Origin: Alkalihalobacillus bogoriensis ATCC BAA-922
GTDB lineage: Bacteria; Bacillota; Bacilli; Bacillales; Bacillaceae_F
Reading direction: 5' to 3'
Assembly: GCF_000621445.1 (NCBI RefSeq)
Contig: NZ_JHYI01000010.1
Coordinates: 248,001 to 312,000 of the forward strand
Length of the DNA stretch: 64,000 nt
Shown: piece by piece, positions 52,304 to 60,802 of the stretch
Position numbering within the stretch: position 1 is the stretch's first letter
Layout of the letters: every line of letters starts with the position of its first letter
The notes under the pieces: generated by a model
Seen by the model: the letters and a program-made list of their open reading frames with translations, nothing else
Told to the model about the DNA's origin: nothing
The model's database searches: none
Position numbers and translations under genes: made by a program

Positions 52304-52906
52304 TTATTTTTTAAGTAATGCGGCTACTTCTACTGTACGTTTTGCTTGATATTTTGCTGCTTCTTGAACGTCTTCTACCATATTTCCTTCTTGGTCAACT
52401 GTCACACTTGTTCCATAAGGATTACCCCCTGCAGCAAAAGTAACTGGGTCTGAATAACCAGGTGCGACAACAATAGCACCCCAATGATACATCGTAGTAT
52501 ACAAGCTTAAAATAGTTGCCTCTTGTCCTCCGTGTGCATTAGAAGCGGATGACATTGCACTCACTGCTTTGTTTACTAATTTGCCATTAAACCATAGTCC
52601 ACCTGTCGTATCTAAAAATTGTTTCATTTGACCTGGCATATTCCCAAATCGCGTTGGCACGCTAAAGATAATCGCATCAGCCCATTCTAGATCGTCTAAC
52701 GTTACTTCTGGAACATCTTTTGTTTCTTCCACGTGAGCTTTCCAACCTGGATTTGAATCAATAGCTGCTTGAGGTGCTAACTCAGGGACTTTGACTACTT
52801 TAACTTCTGCTCCTACTTCTTTTGCGCCTTCCTCTGCCCACTTTGCAAGTTGATAGTTTGTACCGGTTGAACTGTAATAAATGATAGCTAATTTTACATT
52901 TGACAT
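52304..52906 (-). CDS. wrbA: NAD(P)H:quinone oxidoreductase WrbA
   Basis: The 200-residue flavodoxin-like protein has FMN phosphate loop YYSSTGTNYQLAKW (residues 10-23), FSVPTRFGNMPGQMKQFLD and the family block YHWGAIVVAPGYSDPVTFAAG. It reduces quinones by two electrons, avoiding semiquinone formation. AAGGAGTGG precedes ATG. The promoter carries palindromes typical of MhqR-type control. Confidence 0.92.
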   Translation of the reverse strand: MSNVKLAIIYYSSTGTNYQLAKWAEEGAKEVGAEVKVVKVPELAPQAAIDSNPGWKAHVEETKDVPEVTLDDLEWADAIIFSVPTRFGNMPGQMKQFLDTTGGLWFNGKLVNKAVSAMSSASNAHGGQEATILSLYTTMYHWGAIVVAPGYSDPVTFAAGGNPYGTSVTVDQEGNMVEDVQEAAKYQAKRTVEVAALLKK

Positions 52907-52939
52907 TTCTTTCCACTCCTTTTTATTTTACAATATAAA

Positions 52940-52959
52940 TTATCTTTACTTCAAGATAA
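52940..52959. promoter_or_regulatory. MhqR-like operator, site 3 (leader-proximal)
   Basis: TTATCTTTACTTCAAGATAA is an imperfect version of the two sites upstream, with outer arms TTATCTT/AAGATAA kept. It lies in the wrbA leader, about 30 bases before the start codon. Confidence 0.6.
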
Positions 52960-53010
52960 TTACCCAAAAAAATTAAAAGACAAACATCATCTTTTCTCAT
53001 TTCAGTTTAA

Positions 53011-53030
53011 TTATCTTGAATTCAAGATAA
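53011..53030. promoter_or_regulatory. MhqR-like operator, site 2 (perfect palindrome)
   Basis: TTATCTTGAATTCAAGATAA is a perfect 20-bp palindrome. It resembles the ATCTCGAATTCGAGAT-type box of the MarR-family repressor MhqR of B. subtilis. Its centre is 30 bp from that of site 1. Confidence 0.75.
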
Positions 53031-53040
53031 TACGACAAAA

Positions 53041-53089
53041 ATATCTTGAATTTAAGATAATTATATAAGGACTGTTAGGGCTTTGTCAA
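53041..53089 (-). promoter_or_regulatory. wrbA promoter with MhqR-like operator site 1 over the -10
   Basis: On the minus strand TTGACA (53084-53089), an 18-bp spacer and TATAAT (53060-53065) form a consensus sigma-A promoter. The palindrome at 53041-53060 (ATATCTTGAATTTAAGATAA) begins at the last base of the -10 and covers the transcription start, an ideal repressor position. Confidence 0.75.
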
Positions 53090-53137
53090 ATCTTTTTTTT
53101 ACACTGTTTTCTCATGAAGTTTGTTTTTCTTTCTCTA

Positions 53138-53773
53138 TTAATACAATCTTTTCAAATAACTTTCCTTTAAGTTTTCCTTTATTATCTCTAGTGTTAATTC
53201 TTTCATTTTAATATGATCGACAAGTATTGCAGCTGCATTAGGTCGCTCTTCTTCCTGAATCCAGGAACTGCAATCCCACAATTTTGACCGCTTAAACGCT
53301 TTTGCACAATGGATAAAACATTCTTCAACTTCTACACCTATACCGAGCTGGGGAGATCTTCCGTTAACTGCCATTTTTTTCAATAACTTTGAGTCGTTTA
53401 TAATATAAGCTTTTCCTGCTATTCTTAATGTTTCTTCAACGCCAGGTATTGTAAACAATAAGCCAATCTGAGGATTTGAGAGGATATTATGTATTGAATC
53501 CATCCTTTTATTTCCGGGTCTTTCTGGTAGAACAAGATGTTTGTTATCCAATACGAGCACAAATCCTCGTTCATCCCCCCTCGGAGAAGCATCACATTTT
53601 CCAGCTTTATTGGACGTAGAAAGAACGACAAAAGGTGATTTTTGGATAAAATCAATACAATGTTCATCTAATTCTGTTATTGTTTTATTTTGTACAGCTA
53701 GACTTGGTTTTCCGATGTTTAACTCTTCAAGGTGTTTTATTATTGAAATCTGATTTGAAAAAAAATGACTCAT
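53138..53773 (-). CDS. Pyridoxamine 5'-phosphate oxidase family flavin-binding protein
   Basis: The protein of about 211 residues has a split-barrel FMN-binding fold: PFVVLSTSNKAGKCDASPRG, LVLPERPGNKRMDSIHNIL and IGLLFTIPGVEETLRIAGKA. This subgroup (MSMEG_1061-like) is annotated as PPOX-family oxidoreductase, not the vitamin B6 enzyme. It lies upstream of the wrbA promoter on the same strand. ATG 53773 is preferred; GTG 53779 is possible. Confidence 0.82.
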   Translation of the reverse strand: MSHFFSNQISIIKHLEELNIGKPSLAVQNKTITELDEHCIDFIQKSPFVVLSTSNKAGKCDASPRGDERGFVLVLDNKHLVLPERPGNKRMDSIHNILSNPQIGLLFTIPGVEETLRIAGKAYIINDSKLLKKMAVNGRSPQLGIGVEVEECFIHCAKAFKRSKLWDCSSWIQEEERPNAAAILVDHIKMKELTLEIIKENLKESYLKRLY

Positions 53774-53796
53774 AATCACTCAACTCCATTTCCTTA

Positions 53797-54315
53797 TTAC
53801 AGTGTGTGTCCATGTGTTGTATGCGATGAGGAATTATTTCTTTTCGTTATCATATTGACTCCCATCACAACAGTTATAAGCTCTTCATTTGTCAAAACTT
53901 CAGATGAATTTACGAGTTTAAATGCTGGAGATTCAAAAAAACCATTTATTCTTTTAAAATGAGCTACAACTTCGCCCTTTTGATTGTTTATTTCATATTC
54001 CTTGGAAAATGCTTCTGAATGAATCGTATAGCATACTTGATTTTTCGTTAAATATTCAAATTTTTTCGAAAAAAATGTCATCCTTTGTCGCAATACACCT
54101 AATTCATTTTCGTTATAATCGACCACTTTCCACTTCGCAGAAAAAACAGGGAAAAATCCACTTGTTATCATCTCTCCTTCTAAATTCACGATATCAACCT
54201 TTGATGAAAAAGCACTTTTTAAATCAAGGCTTCCGATTTTTTCTTTTTTCTCATTATAAATATCTGTTAATCCAGCTGAAAAGAAATTGTCTTTAAAAAA
54301 AAGCTCATTTCCCAC
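53797..54315 (-). CDS. Tubby C-terminal-like / LURP-one-related domain protein
   Basis: The 172-residue, beta-strand-rich protein has repeated short strands (NELFFKDNFFSAGLTDIYNE, KWKVVDYNENELGVLRQRMT, VVAHFKRINGFFESPAFKLV). It resembles the small tubby-like/LURP-one barrel proteins of Bacilli, whose role is unknown. Start GTG 54315 follows GAGGAGGAGC; the upstream in-frame TTG lacks a site. Confidence 0.55.
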   Translation of the reverse strand: MGNELFFKDNFFSAGLTDIYNEKKEKIGSLDLKSAFSSKVDIVNLEGEMITSGFFPVFSAKWKVVDYNENELGVLRQRMTFFSKKFEYLTKNQVCYTIHSEAFSKEYEINNQKGEVVAHFKRINGFFESPAFKLVNSSEVLTNEELITVVMGVNMITKRNNSSSHTTHGHTL

Positions 54316-54384
54316 TGTAGCTCCTCCTCTACAAATTTCCAAAAGTTTACATAATATAATTATATATCACCTAAAAATAAAACA

Positions 54385-54425
54385 ACAAGCATGAATGGCA
54401 TATCGACATCTCCACTCATGCTTGT
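54385..54425 (-). terminator. Terminator
   Basis: ACAAGCATGA pairs with TCATGCTTGT. On the minus strand it is followed by TGTTTTATTTTT, directly after the stop of the membrane-anchored hypothetical protein. Confidence 0.7.
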
Positions 54426-54429
54426 CTTC

Positions 54430-54795
54430 TTATGTATGATGCAACGTCCAAATAATATAGTGTTTTGTGAATTTACTCATCGTAATGATTTGCTCTTTAT
54501 CATCTTGAACAAAAATTAGTGCTGAACCCATTTGATCCTCAAACTCCCATTCCCCTCCTTGCAATAGTAATGCAGGTACTTCATTATAACTCGTTTCTGA
54601 GGAACGGGACACATATTTCGTTTCTCTTGCATTTTCTGAAAAGGGAATGATTTCCTCGTCTGTTAATTCTAATTTTGCAATTCCTAAAGCGATCGATAAT
54701 GGATTGCCTTCTTGAAAAAGGACAGGTGAATAATACAGGACAGAAGCAACCATAACAATTAATAATAGACAAATGGTTATATTCTTTTTTGACAT
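54430..54795 (-). CDS. Hypothetical membrane-anchored or secreted protein, 121 residues
   Basis: An N-terminal hydrophobic segment (residues 5-23, ITICLLLIVMVASVLYYSP) without lipobox is followed by an acidic soluble domain (ALLLQGGEWEFEDQMGSALI, then ITMSKFTKHYIIWTLHHT). GGAGAGG lies just before the start. Family not recognised. Confidence 0.65.
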   Translation of the reverse strand: MSKKNITICLLLIVMVASVLYYSPVLFQEGNPLSIALGIAKLELTDEEIIPFSENARETKYVSRSSETSYNEVPALLLQGGEWEFEDQMGSALIFVQDDKEQIITMSKFTKHYIIWTLHHT

Positions 54796-54872
54796 CAAAA
54801 CCTCTCCATTCAGTATGGGTTGTCCTAATTACATGTTTATACAAATCCTTTAAAAGAATGACAACATTTATT

Positions 54873-55361
54873 TTAAAATGATTGAACCGGGATTTCTATA
54901 AGATAAGAAGGGGTACTTGATAAAACTTCATTCACATTATAAACTTCTTGTTTTATTGGCAAAAGATCATACTTTGGTACGGATTCTAGTTCCACTACTT
55001 GAATATTGTTATTTTTAATATACTCTGCAACTTTTTCATACGCACTTGCAATGTCTTCCTCTTTTGGATGATGAAACTGAACATACTTACTAGCAGGTCT
55101 TTGCACGGACACCATTTCATTCGGAATATGATTAATATTATTCGTTTCAAAAAAACAGAAGTGAGTGAATCCATCTGGACGGTCATGGATAGATACACCA
55201 ATGATAATAGACTCATCAATCTTTCCGACAATTTCTTTTTTCCTTTTTAATAATTCGGAAATCAAATTTCTAATTTCTCCATTTGCCGCTTCTTGATACG
55301 TTCCTGACCAATGAAAACCAATTCCACAAAAAGCTTGTTTCTCTATCTTTTCAATCACCAA
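54873..55361 (-). CDS. GyrI-like / AraC effector-binding domain protein
   Basis: The 162-residue protein begins EKIEKQAFCGIGFHWSGTYQ and contains HDRPDGFTHFCFFETNNI and VQRPASKYVQFHHP, the pattern of stand-alone GyrI-like (SOUL-related) small-molecule binding domains. Such proteins sequester drugs or act as effector sensors. It lacks a DNA-binding domain. Start TTG or GTG after TAGAGGTGAT; exact codon uncertain. Confidence 0.7.
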   Translation of the reverse strand: MVIEKIEKQAFCGIGFHWSGTYQEAANGEIRNLISELLKRKKEIVGKIDESIIIGVSIHDRPDGFTHFCFFETNNINHIPNEMVSVQRPASKYVQFHHPKEEDIASAYEKVAEYIKNNNIQVVELESVPKYDLLPIKQEVYNVNEVLSSTPSYLIEIPVQSF

Positions 55362-55437
55362 TAATCACCTCTAAATCGAAAAAATGGAACTTTACTTTAG
55401 TTTACCAAACAAAGGTTCAATCGTATAGAAAAAAATA

Positions 55438-55474
55438 AGTTACCTATCAACAGCTTGATAGGTAACTCTTTTTA
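55438..55474. terminator. Terminator downstream of the pirin gene
   Basis: AGTTACCTATCAA pairs with TTGATAGGTAACT around CAGC. Both flanks are T-rich on the respective strands. Confidence 0.8.
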
Positions 55475-55540
55475 TAGCAATTTCCAAATACATTTGTTTT
55501 GCAAAACTCTGCTATGACTCCAACATTACTTAGAAAAGCT

Positions 55541-56377
55541 TTAAATAAATTTACCGTTTCGGAAATCAGCATATGCTTGATTAATTTCCTCTTCAGTATT
55601 CATGACAAACGGCCCTCTAGCGACAACTGGTTCGCGGACCGGTTGTCCAGCATACAAGAGAAGTCGCATTGGTTCTGAAGCAAATATATCTACTTCTGTA
55701 TGTCCTTCTCCTTCTGTTTGCTCAAGAAGCAAAACATCCCCTTTTGTTCCTTCAACTTCATTTAAGCCAAATGTACCTGTTCCTTCAAGAATAACGAAAA
55801 ATCCATTATAATGTTGAGGAATATCTTGAGCGAATGTAGCTCCTTTTTCTAATTTTATCTCAACCATTGTAATTGGTACATGGTTTTTTGTCTCAGATTG
55901 AACATCTCCAGAGTTTCCTGAAAACACTTTAACAATCACACCACGTTCAACCCTTATTGGCATTTTTTCCCCAAGCAAATTTTGATATCGTGGTTCTGTC
56001 ATTTTTTTATCGCTCGGTAAATTTACCCAAAGCTGTAATGAGTGGACTGTTTCACCAACTGCTGGTTCCTCTGAGTGAATAACGCCCTTCCCTGCTGTCA
56101 TCCATTGAGCATCCCCTGGATAAAGGGCTCCAGCTCCTCCTTTATTATCTTCATGCTCTAATTTCCCATCTATAACATAAGTAACAGTCTCCATTCCACG
56201 ATGAGGGTGCGGTCCAAATGTTCCACGTTTAAAATAATCTTCTGCCATTAAAAGAAAGGGATCAAATTCTTCCCAATGACCTGGTTCAATCACAAATCCA
56301 GAAGAATGACTTTCATTATGCTTTTTTATATCGACGTTCCACACTCGTGAAATTTTTCGTTTTAACACTATAATCAC
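55541..56377 (-). CDS. Pirin family cupin protein (YhhW-like)
   Basis: A bicupin of about 275 residues with the pirin metal site FGPHPHRGMETVTYVIDGKL (two His) and HSEEPAVGETVHSLQLWVNL-type Glu/His further on. Bacterial pirins such as YhhW have quercetin 2,3-dioxygenase activity in vitro; the in vivo role is unclear. Two GTG codons (56377, 56368) are possible starts. Confidence 0.88.
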   Translation of the reverse strand: MIIVLKRKISRVWNVDIKKHNESHSSGFVIEPGHWEEFDPFLLMAEDYFKRGTFGPHPHRGMETVTYVIDGKLEHEDNKGGAGALYPGDAQWMTAGKGVIHSEEPAVGETVHSLQLWVNLPSDKKMTEPRYQNLLGEKMPIRVERGVIVKVFSGNSGDVQSETKNHVPITMVEIKLEKGATFAQDIPQHYNGFFVILEGTGTFGLNEVEGTKGDVLLLEQTEGEGHTEVDIFASEPMRLLLYAGQPVREPVVARGPFVMNTEEEINQAYADFRNGKFI

Positions 56378-56440
56378 TCTTTTCCGTTTTCTTTAGACTA
56401 ATAGGAAGAAAATAAAAAGTCGAAGATTTTGCTCAAAAAA

Positions 56441-56469
56441 AGAAACGTACAGAATAACTGTACGTTTCT
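56441..56469. terminator. Terminator downstream of the SASP genes
   Basis: AGAAACGTACAG pairs with CTGTACGTTTCT over a 5-nt loop. On the minus strand it is followed by TTTTTTTGAGC. Confidence 0.8.
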
Positions 56470-56484
56470 AGCCATTATATTTAA

Positions 56485-56676
56485 TTATCTTCCGAATAAT
56501 TGTTGCTGAGCTTGAGAAACTAAACGTTTTGTAATTTCTCCACCTACTGAACCATTAGCGCGAGAAGTTGCATCTGCACCAAGTTGTACACCGAATTCCT
56601 GTGCGATCTCATACTTCATTTGATCTAGAGCTTGCTCTACACCTTGAACTAGAAGTTGATTGTTGTTTCGTGCCAT
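56485..56676 (-). CDS. Alpha/beta-type small acid-soluble spore protein, copy 1
   Basis: The 63-residue SASP has the hallmark [20 protein letters not shown] with the GPR protease site and [19 protein letters not shown]. It coats and protects spore DNA. It is nearly identical to the copy 57 bases upstream, differing at only a few residues. No separate promoter is evident, so it is probably read from the upstream one. Confidence 0.97.
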   Translation of the reverse strand: MARNNNQLLVQGVEQALDQMKYEIAQEFGVQLGADATSRANGSVGGEITKRLVSQAQQQLFGR

Positions 56677-56732
56677 CTTGAAAAACCCCTCTCAATGATT
56701 TTTTTTGGTTACTAGCAGTTTCGAAATAGGAA

Positions 56733-56924
56733 TTACTTAACAAATAATTGTTGTTGAGCTTGAGAAACTAAACGTTTTGTAATTTCTCCGCCAACAGAAC
56801 CATTTGAACGAGAAGTTGCATCTGGACCAAGTTGTACACCGAATTCTTGCGCGATCTCATACTTCATTTGGTCTAGTGCTTGTTCCACACCTGAAACTAG
56901 AAGTTGATTGCTGTTTCGTGCCAT
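56733..56924 (-). CDS. Alpha/beta-type small acid-soluble spore protein, copy 2
   Basis: 63 residues with the same signature ([40 protein letters not shown]). GAGAGGTGAT precedes ATG. It is expressed in the forespore. A sigma-G promoter lies about 35-60 bases upstream. The tandem pair arose by duplication. Confidence 0.97.
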   Translation of the reverse strand: MARNSNQLLVSGVEQALDQMKYEIAQEFGVQLGPDATSRSNGSVGGEITKRLVSQAQQQLFVK

Positions 56925-56955
56925 CTTGTATCACCTCTCTTTATTAGATTACTTA

Positions 56956-56986
56956 TAGTATGACAGGGATACCAATATTTTATTCA
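56956..56986 (-). promoter_or_regulatory. Sigma-G promoter of the SASP pair
   Basis: On the minus strand TGAATA, an 18-bp spacer and CATACTA match the forespore sigma-G consensus closely, in front of the first SASP gene. Confidence 0.7.
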
Positions 56987-56989
56987 AAT

Positions 56990-57115
56990 TTAAATGTAGG
57001 TATATGTTTCCATATATAATAAAAAAGATAAAGCAAAAAGAAGGGCAATTGTAACTCCATAGATGGAATTAAGATATTTTCCTCCTACATCAAAAACTTT
57101 ATGATGAAATGACAA
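56990..57115 (-). CDS. Possible 41-residue membrane peptide
   Basis: A TTG opens a frame encoding SFHHKVFDVGGKYLNSIYGV, a hydrophobic stretch TIALLFALSFLLY and a short polar end. The composition is protein-like, but no good ribosome binding site precedes it and it lies just after the pepF terminator. A low-confidence candidate only. Confidence 0.3.
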   Translation of the reverse strand: MSFHHKVFDVGGKYLNSIYGVTIALLFALSFLLYMETYTYI

Positions 57116-57127
57116 TCGCTAGAATAC

Positions 57128-57159
57128 AAAAAAAAGCCGAATAGACACGGCTTTTTTTA
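57128..57159 (-). terminator. Terminator of the pepF gene
   Basis: AAAAAGCCG pairs with CGGCTTTTT over an 8-nt loop, directly after the stop, with T-runs on both sides. Confidence 0.85.
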
Positions 57160-57162
57160 GAA

Positions 57163-58947
57163 TTACAGTTTTGCAAAATCATCAACTAAGGAGTCAAAAA
57201 GTGAGAGGGCATGCTTAATGGTATCTGGTTTTGTTAAATCAACACCAGTTGCCTTTAATAACTCTAATGGATAATCAGAGCTTCCAGCCTTTAAAAAAGC
57301 AAGATACTGCTCTCTCGTTTTTTCTTCCCCTTCTAACAATTTATCCGCAACGGAAACAGCTGAAGCAAAACCTGTCGCATATTTATATACGTAAAAAGGA
57401 CGATAAAAGTGAGGAATTCTCGACCATCCATACTTTACTTCTTCATCTAATACAAGTGTATCTCCGTGGTATTTCTTAAATATCGCTTCATATGTTTCAT
57501 TAAAAACATGAACGTTAAGCGGTTCACCATCTTCCACTTTTTCATGAGTTGTTTTTTCAAATTCTGAAAACATTACTTGAGTGAAAAATGTCCCTTTAAA
57601 GCTATCGATAAAATGATTAAGTAAATATTTTTTCATATTCTTGTCATTTGTTGTTTTCAGCATATGTCGAATCAGTAGTACCTCATTGACCGTTGAAGCA
57701 ACTTCTGCTACAAAGATAGAATAACCAGCTGAAATCTGTGGTTGGTACGTAGAACTGTAATAAGAATGCATTCCATGCCCACATTCATGGGTTAACGTAA
57801 ACAAGCTGTCAATGTCATTTCTATGATTGAGTAAAATAAACGGATGAACACCATACACACCGATATTGTACGCACCTGAACGCTTTCCTGGCGTCTCCCA
57901 TACATCAAGGTAACGCTTTTCTTTAAACGACTTTAAAATGTTGACATACTCATCACCTAAAGGAGTTAAACTTTCTAACATTTTTTTATATGCTTCGTCA
58001 TATGGGATTTCTAATTTAACCCCTTCAACAAGTGGTGCATTTAAATCATAGGCTCGTAATTCATCCACTTCTAACCATTTTTTTCTTAAGTCCACATAAC
58101 GATGAAGTGGCTCAAGGTGATCATTTGTCGTTTTAATTAACGTAGAGTAGACGTCTGTCGGAACATTATCACTGAAAAGGGCCTTGTGTAGGGCAGAAGG
58201 ATAATGACGCATTTTAGACAATGTCACATTTGTCTTTATTGCCGAAGCTAGGGTCGATGCGATCGTATTTTGCATTTGAATATAAGGCTTATAATAAGCT
58301 TTATAAGCTTCTTTCCGTTTCATCCGATTTTCATCTTCTATTAATTTCGCATACATTCCCCTCGTTAATTCAACTTCTTCTCCACGTTCATTTGTAACCA
58401 TACCAAATTTAATATCCGCATTATTCATCATACTAAACGTATGACTAGGGGAAGAAAGAGTTTCTCCTAATTGAGATAATACTTCTTCTTGCTCTTTTGC
58501 TAATACGTTTTTTTTATAACGATAGGATTCAAATAAATCGTCTTCAAAATATTGTAAGCCGGCTACTTCTGCAATGTAGCCCTTTAATGTTTCTTCTTTT
58601 AAACTCAATAAAAATGGCATAAAAAAAGAAGTTGCGGAATTAATTTTCACACTAACTTGCTTTGCACGGTCTAACAAAGCTTGAGAACCTGTATCTCTTG
58701 TGTCTACATCTACATGTAACATGGCGTACACATAAACCTTCTTAAAAATAAACGAAAGCTCTTCTTGTGTTGTTAAAAATTCAAATAAAGTTTGTGCGTT
58801 TGAAATATTATTATCATACGATTTTAATGTTTCGGCTAACTTTAATGATTGTTGCAAATCTTGTTCCCATTCTGTAGTCGATTCATAAAGATCGCTAAAA
58901 TTCCACTTCTCTTGTTTTGGTATTTCTTCCCTGGATGAAAAAAACAA
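57163..58947 (-). CDS. pepF: Oligoendopeptidase F
   Basis: The 594-residue M3B metallopeptidase has zinc motif HECGHGMHSYY (near residue 387) and the downstream Glu region FVAEVASTVNEVLL. It is full-length for PepF. It degrades short peptides in the cytoplasm and in B. subtilis can affect sporulation signalling peptides. The start is TTG with GAGGAGTG upstream. Confidence 0.92.
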   Translation of the reverse strand: MFFSSREEIPKQEKWNFSDLYESTTEWEQDLQQSLKLAETLKSYDNNISNAQTLFEFLTTQEELSFIFKKVYVYAMLHVDVDTRDTGSQALLDRAKQVSVKINSATSFFMPFLLSLKEETLKGYIAEVAGLQYFEDDLFESYRYKKNVLAKEQEEVLSQLGETLSSPSHTFSMMNNADIKFGMVTNERGEEVELTRGMYAKLIEDENRMKRKEAYKAYYKPYIQMQNTIASTLASAIKTNVTLSKMRHYPSALHKALFSDNVPTDVYSTLIKTTNDHLEPLHRYVDLRKKWLEVDELRAYDLNAPLVEGVKLEIPYDEAYKKMLESLTPLGDEYVNILKSFKEKRYLDVWETPGKRSGAYNIGVYGVHPFILLNHRNDIDSLFTLTHECGHGMHSYYSSTYQPQISAGYSIFVAEVASTVNEVLLIRHMLKTTNDKNMKKYLLNHFIDSFKGTFFTQVMFSEFEKTTHEKVEDGEPLNVHVFNETYEAIFKKYHGDTLVLDEEVKYGWSRIPHFYRPFYVYKYATGFASAVSVADKLLEGEEKTREQYLAFLKAGSSDYPLELLKATGVDLTKPDTIKHALSLFDSLVDDFAKL

Positions 58948-59011
58948 TGTCCCACACTCCTCAAGTTCTTATTTTACTTATTAGTATTACCATATCAAAC
59001 TTTCCATGAGC

Positions 59012-59047
59012 AAAAAAACCAAAAGGATGATCTCCTTTTGGTTTTTT
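59012..59047. terminator. Terminator downstream of the GNAT gene
   Basis: AAAACCAAAAGGA pairs with TCCTTTTGGTTTT; A/T-runs on both flanks. Confidence 0.85.
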
Positions 59048-59715
59048 CATTTTATTTTAAATGGATTTTTCCATTCCATTAATAACCCATAATTCAAAGA
59101 TTCTTCATCCTTTAAATAATTAGGAACGAGTGCAACAGGTGTTCGCCCACATCGAAGTAAAAATGAAAGGACAGGGTCTTTTCTGTTTCCTGATAAGACA
59201 GCTTGAACGTATTGGTCCGCTGACATTTCCGTTGCTACTTTTTCGAATCCAGGCATTCGTCCACCACCTAACAGCCGATCGAGCTTTTTATATATGACAA
59301 GGTCATACATCGATTGCATTAACAGTTTCCCAATTTGTAGACGACGATAACCAGGTCTAACTCCAATATCAACAACGTAAAGAGTATTTCCATTAGGATT
59401 ATGATTTCGAATATACCCTTTGTCTGTTATTTCTTCCCAAGTATGAAGGGGGTGTATTGGATCAAATGATACAAGTAACGTTGTCATCGAACCAATAACT
59501 TGGTCATTTATTTCAACACATAATGCCCCTTCTTGAAAAAGGGACACATGGTTGTGAATTTGTTGTTTATTCCATAGAAGTTCAGATGGAAAAGGAGGAG
59601 GAAAACTTTCTTGTTGTATCGTATATAAATCATCAAAATCATCAAGAGTATAATTCCGAACAATCGCTTTAACAGGAGTGTCATTTTCAAATACAAATAC
59701 TTCTTTTCTATACAT
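59047..59715 (-). CDS. GNAT family acetyltransferase (YhcX N-terminal domain type)
   Basis: The 222-residue protein is longer than a single GNAT domain. The core has YVVDIGVRPGYRRLQIGKLL (acetyl-CoA loop RRLQIGK) and RLLGGGRMPGFEKVATEMSA. This pattern is that of the acetyltransferase half of the bifunctional GNAT/carbon-nitrogen hydrolase YhcX. Here it is a separate gene, 21 bases after the nitrilase gene on the same strand. GGAGGAG precedes ATG. Confidence 0.82.
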   Translation of the reverse strand: MYRKEVFVFENDTPVKAIVRNYTLDDFDDLYTIQQESFPPPFPSELLWNKQQIHNHVSLFQEGALCVEINDQVIGSMTTLLVSFDPIHPLHTWEEITDKGYIRNHNPNGNTLYVVDIGVRPGYRRLQIGKLLMQSMYDLVIYKKLDRLLGGGRMPGFEKVATEMSADQYVQAVLSGNRKDPVLSFLLRCGRTPVALVPNYLKDEESLNYGLLMEWKNPFKIK

Positions 59716-59736
59716 TCGTTTTCTCCTCCAGTTCCG

Positions 59737-60627
59737 TTATAAACCAATTAGTTCATTTTTTTTCGTTAATCTTTCCCAATCAGGATATAAATCGACTCTA
59801 CGGTCACGCCACGTTGTAACAGACCCTTTTTCCCTAACTTCATATAATAACTGTAAATCCAAATCGGATGTAATAATCATATCATTATTAATATCGCCTT
59901 CCATCATAATTCCTTTTTGAGGGAAAGGGACATCATTAGGAGTTAAAATCGCAGCCTGACCATAATTCGCTCGCATAAAGTCTACCGTTGGCAAGGCACC
60001 TACTGTTCCTGTTGTCACTACATAAACTTGGTTTTCAATCGTTCTAGCTTGGCAAGAATAACGCACACGATAAAAGCCATGAGAATCATCAGTGCATGAA
60101 GGACAAAAAATAACATCTGCTCCCATCGCTTTCGCCATTCTCACAATTTCAGGAAATTCGATATCATAACATGTTAACACTGCAATTGTGCCTTTATCTG
60201 TTTGAAACACTTGTAATCCTTCACCAGGAGTAATATTCCATTCCTCTACTTCTGTTGGTGTAATATGCAACTTTGGTTGCTTTCCAATTCTACCATCAGG
60301 ATAAAATAAATGAGCAACATTATATAAACGACCTTGTTCCTCAATGACATGAGTACCACCGATAATATGCATGCCCGTTTCCATCGCTAACTTTGTAAAC
60401 AGAGTATAATACCATTGAGTATATTGTGGTAATTGCGAAATCGAAGGCTCTACTTGGTTCGCCTGTGGGATGGACATAAGTTGGGTCGTAATAAATTCCG
60501 GGAAAAGGATAAAGTCTGAATTAAATTCAGCTGCCGTCTTAACATAGTGGGTTACTTGGTTTTCGAACTCTTCAAAAGTAGCAATTGAATGTAGGTGATA
60601 TTGTACGGCTGACACACGTAATTTCAT
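59737..60627 (-). CDS. Carbon-nitrogen hydrolase (nitrilase superfamily; YhcX C-terminal domain type)
   Basis: A 296-residue nitrilase-fold amidase with triad Glu44 (FILFPEF), Lys119 (GKQPKLHIT) and Cys153 (VLTCYDIEFPE). The start at 60627 has GGAGGGGGC upstream. In many Firmicutes this domain is fused behind a GNAT domain; here it is the first of two separate genes. The substrate is probably an N-acyl or amide compound, unknown. Confidence 0.87.
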   Translation of the reverse strand: MKLRVSAVQYHLHSIATFEEFENQVTHYVKTAAEFNSDFILFPEFITTQLMSIPQANQVEPSISQLPQYTQWYYTLFTKLAMETGMHIIGGTHVIEEQGRLYNVAHLFYPDGRIGKQPKLHITPTEVEEWNITPGEGLQVFQTDKGTIAVLTCYDIEFPEIVRMAKAMGADVIFCPSCTDDSHGFYRVRYSCQARTIENQVYVVTTGTVGALPTVDFMRANYGQAAILTPNDVPFPQKGIMMEGDINNDMIITSDLDLQLLYEVREKGSVTTWRDRRVDLYPDWERLTKKNELIGL

Positions 60628-60765
60628 TACGCCCCCTCCTTTATAGTAAAACAGTCTAAAAAGTATCGTACCATAAATTAAAGAAACGTCAATTGATATT
60701 AGCCTATTTTTCAATGTTTTTTTATCCCATTCATTTGCAGTTTCATCATGCTAGAAAAGAGGAAA

Positions 60766-60802
60766 AGGTTATCGCGGCATGCCATCGATAACCTAATTTT
60801 TT
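60766..60802 (-). terminator. Terminator of the nitroreductase gene
   Basis: AGGTTATCG pairs with CGATAACCT over an 11-nt loop; on the minus strand followed by TTTTCC. Confidence 0.6.
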
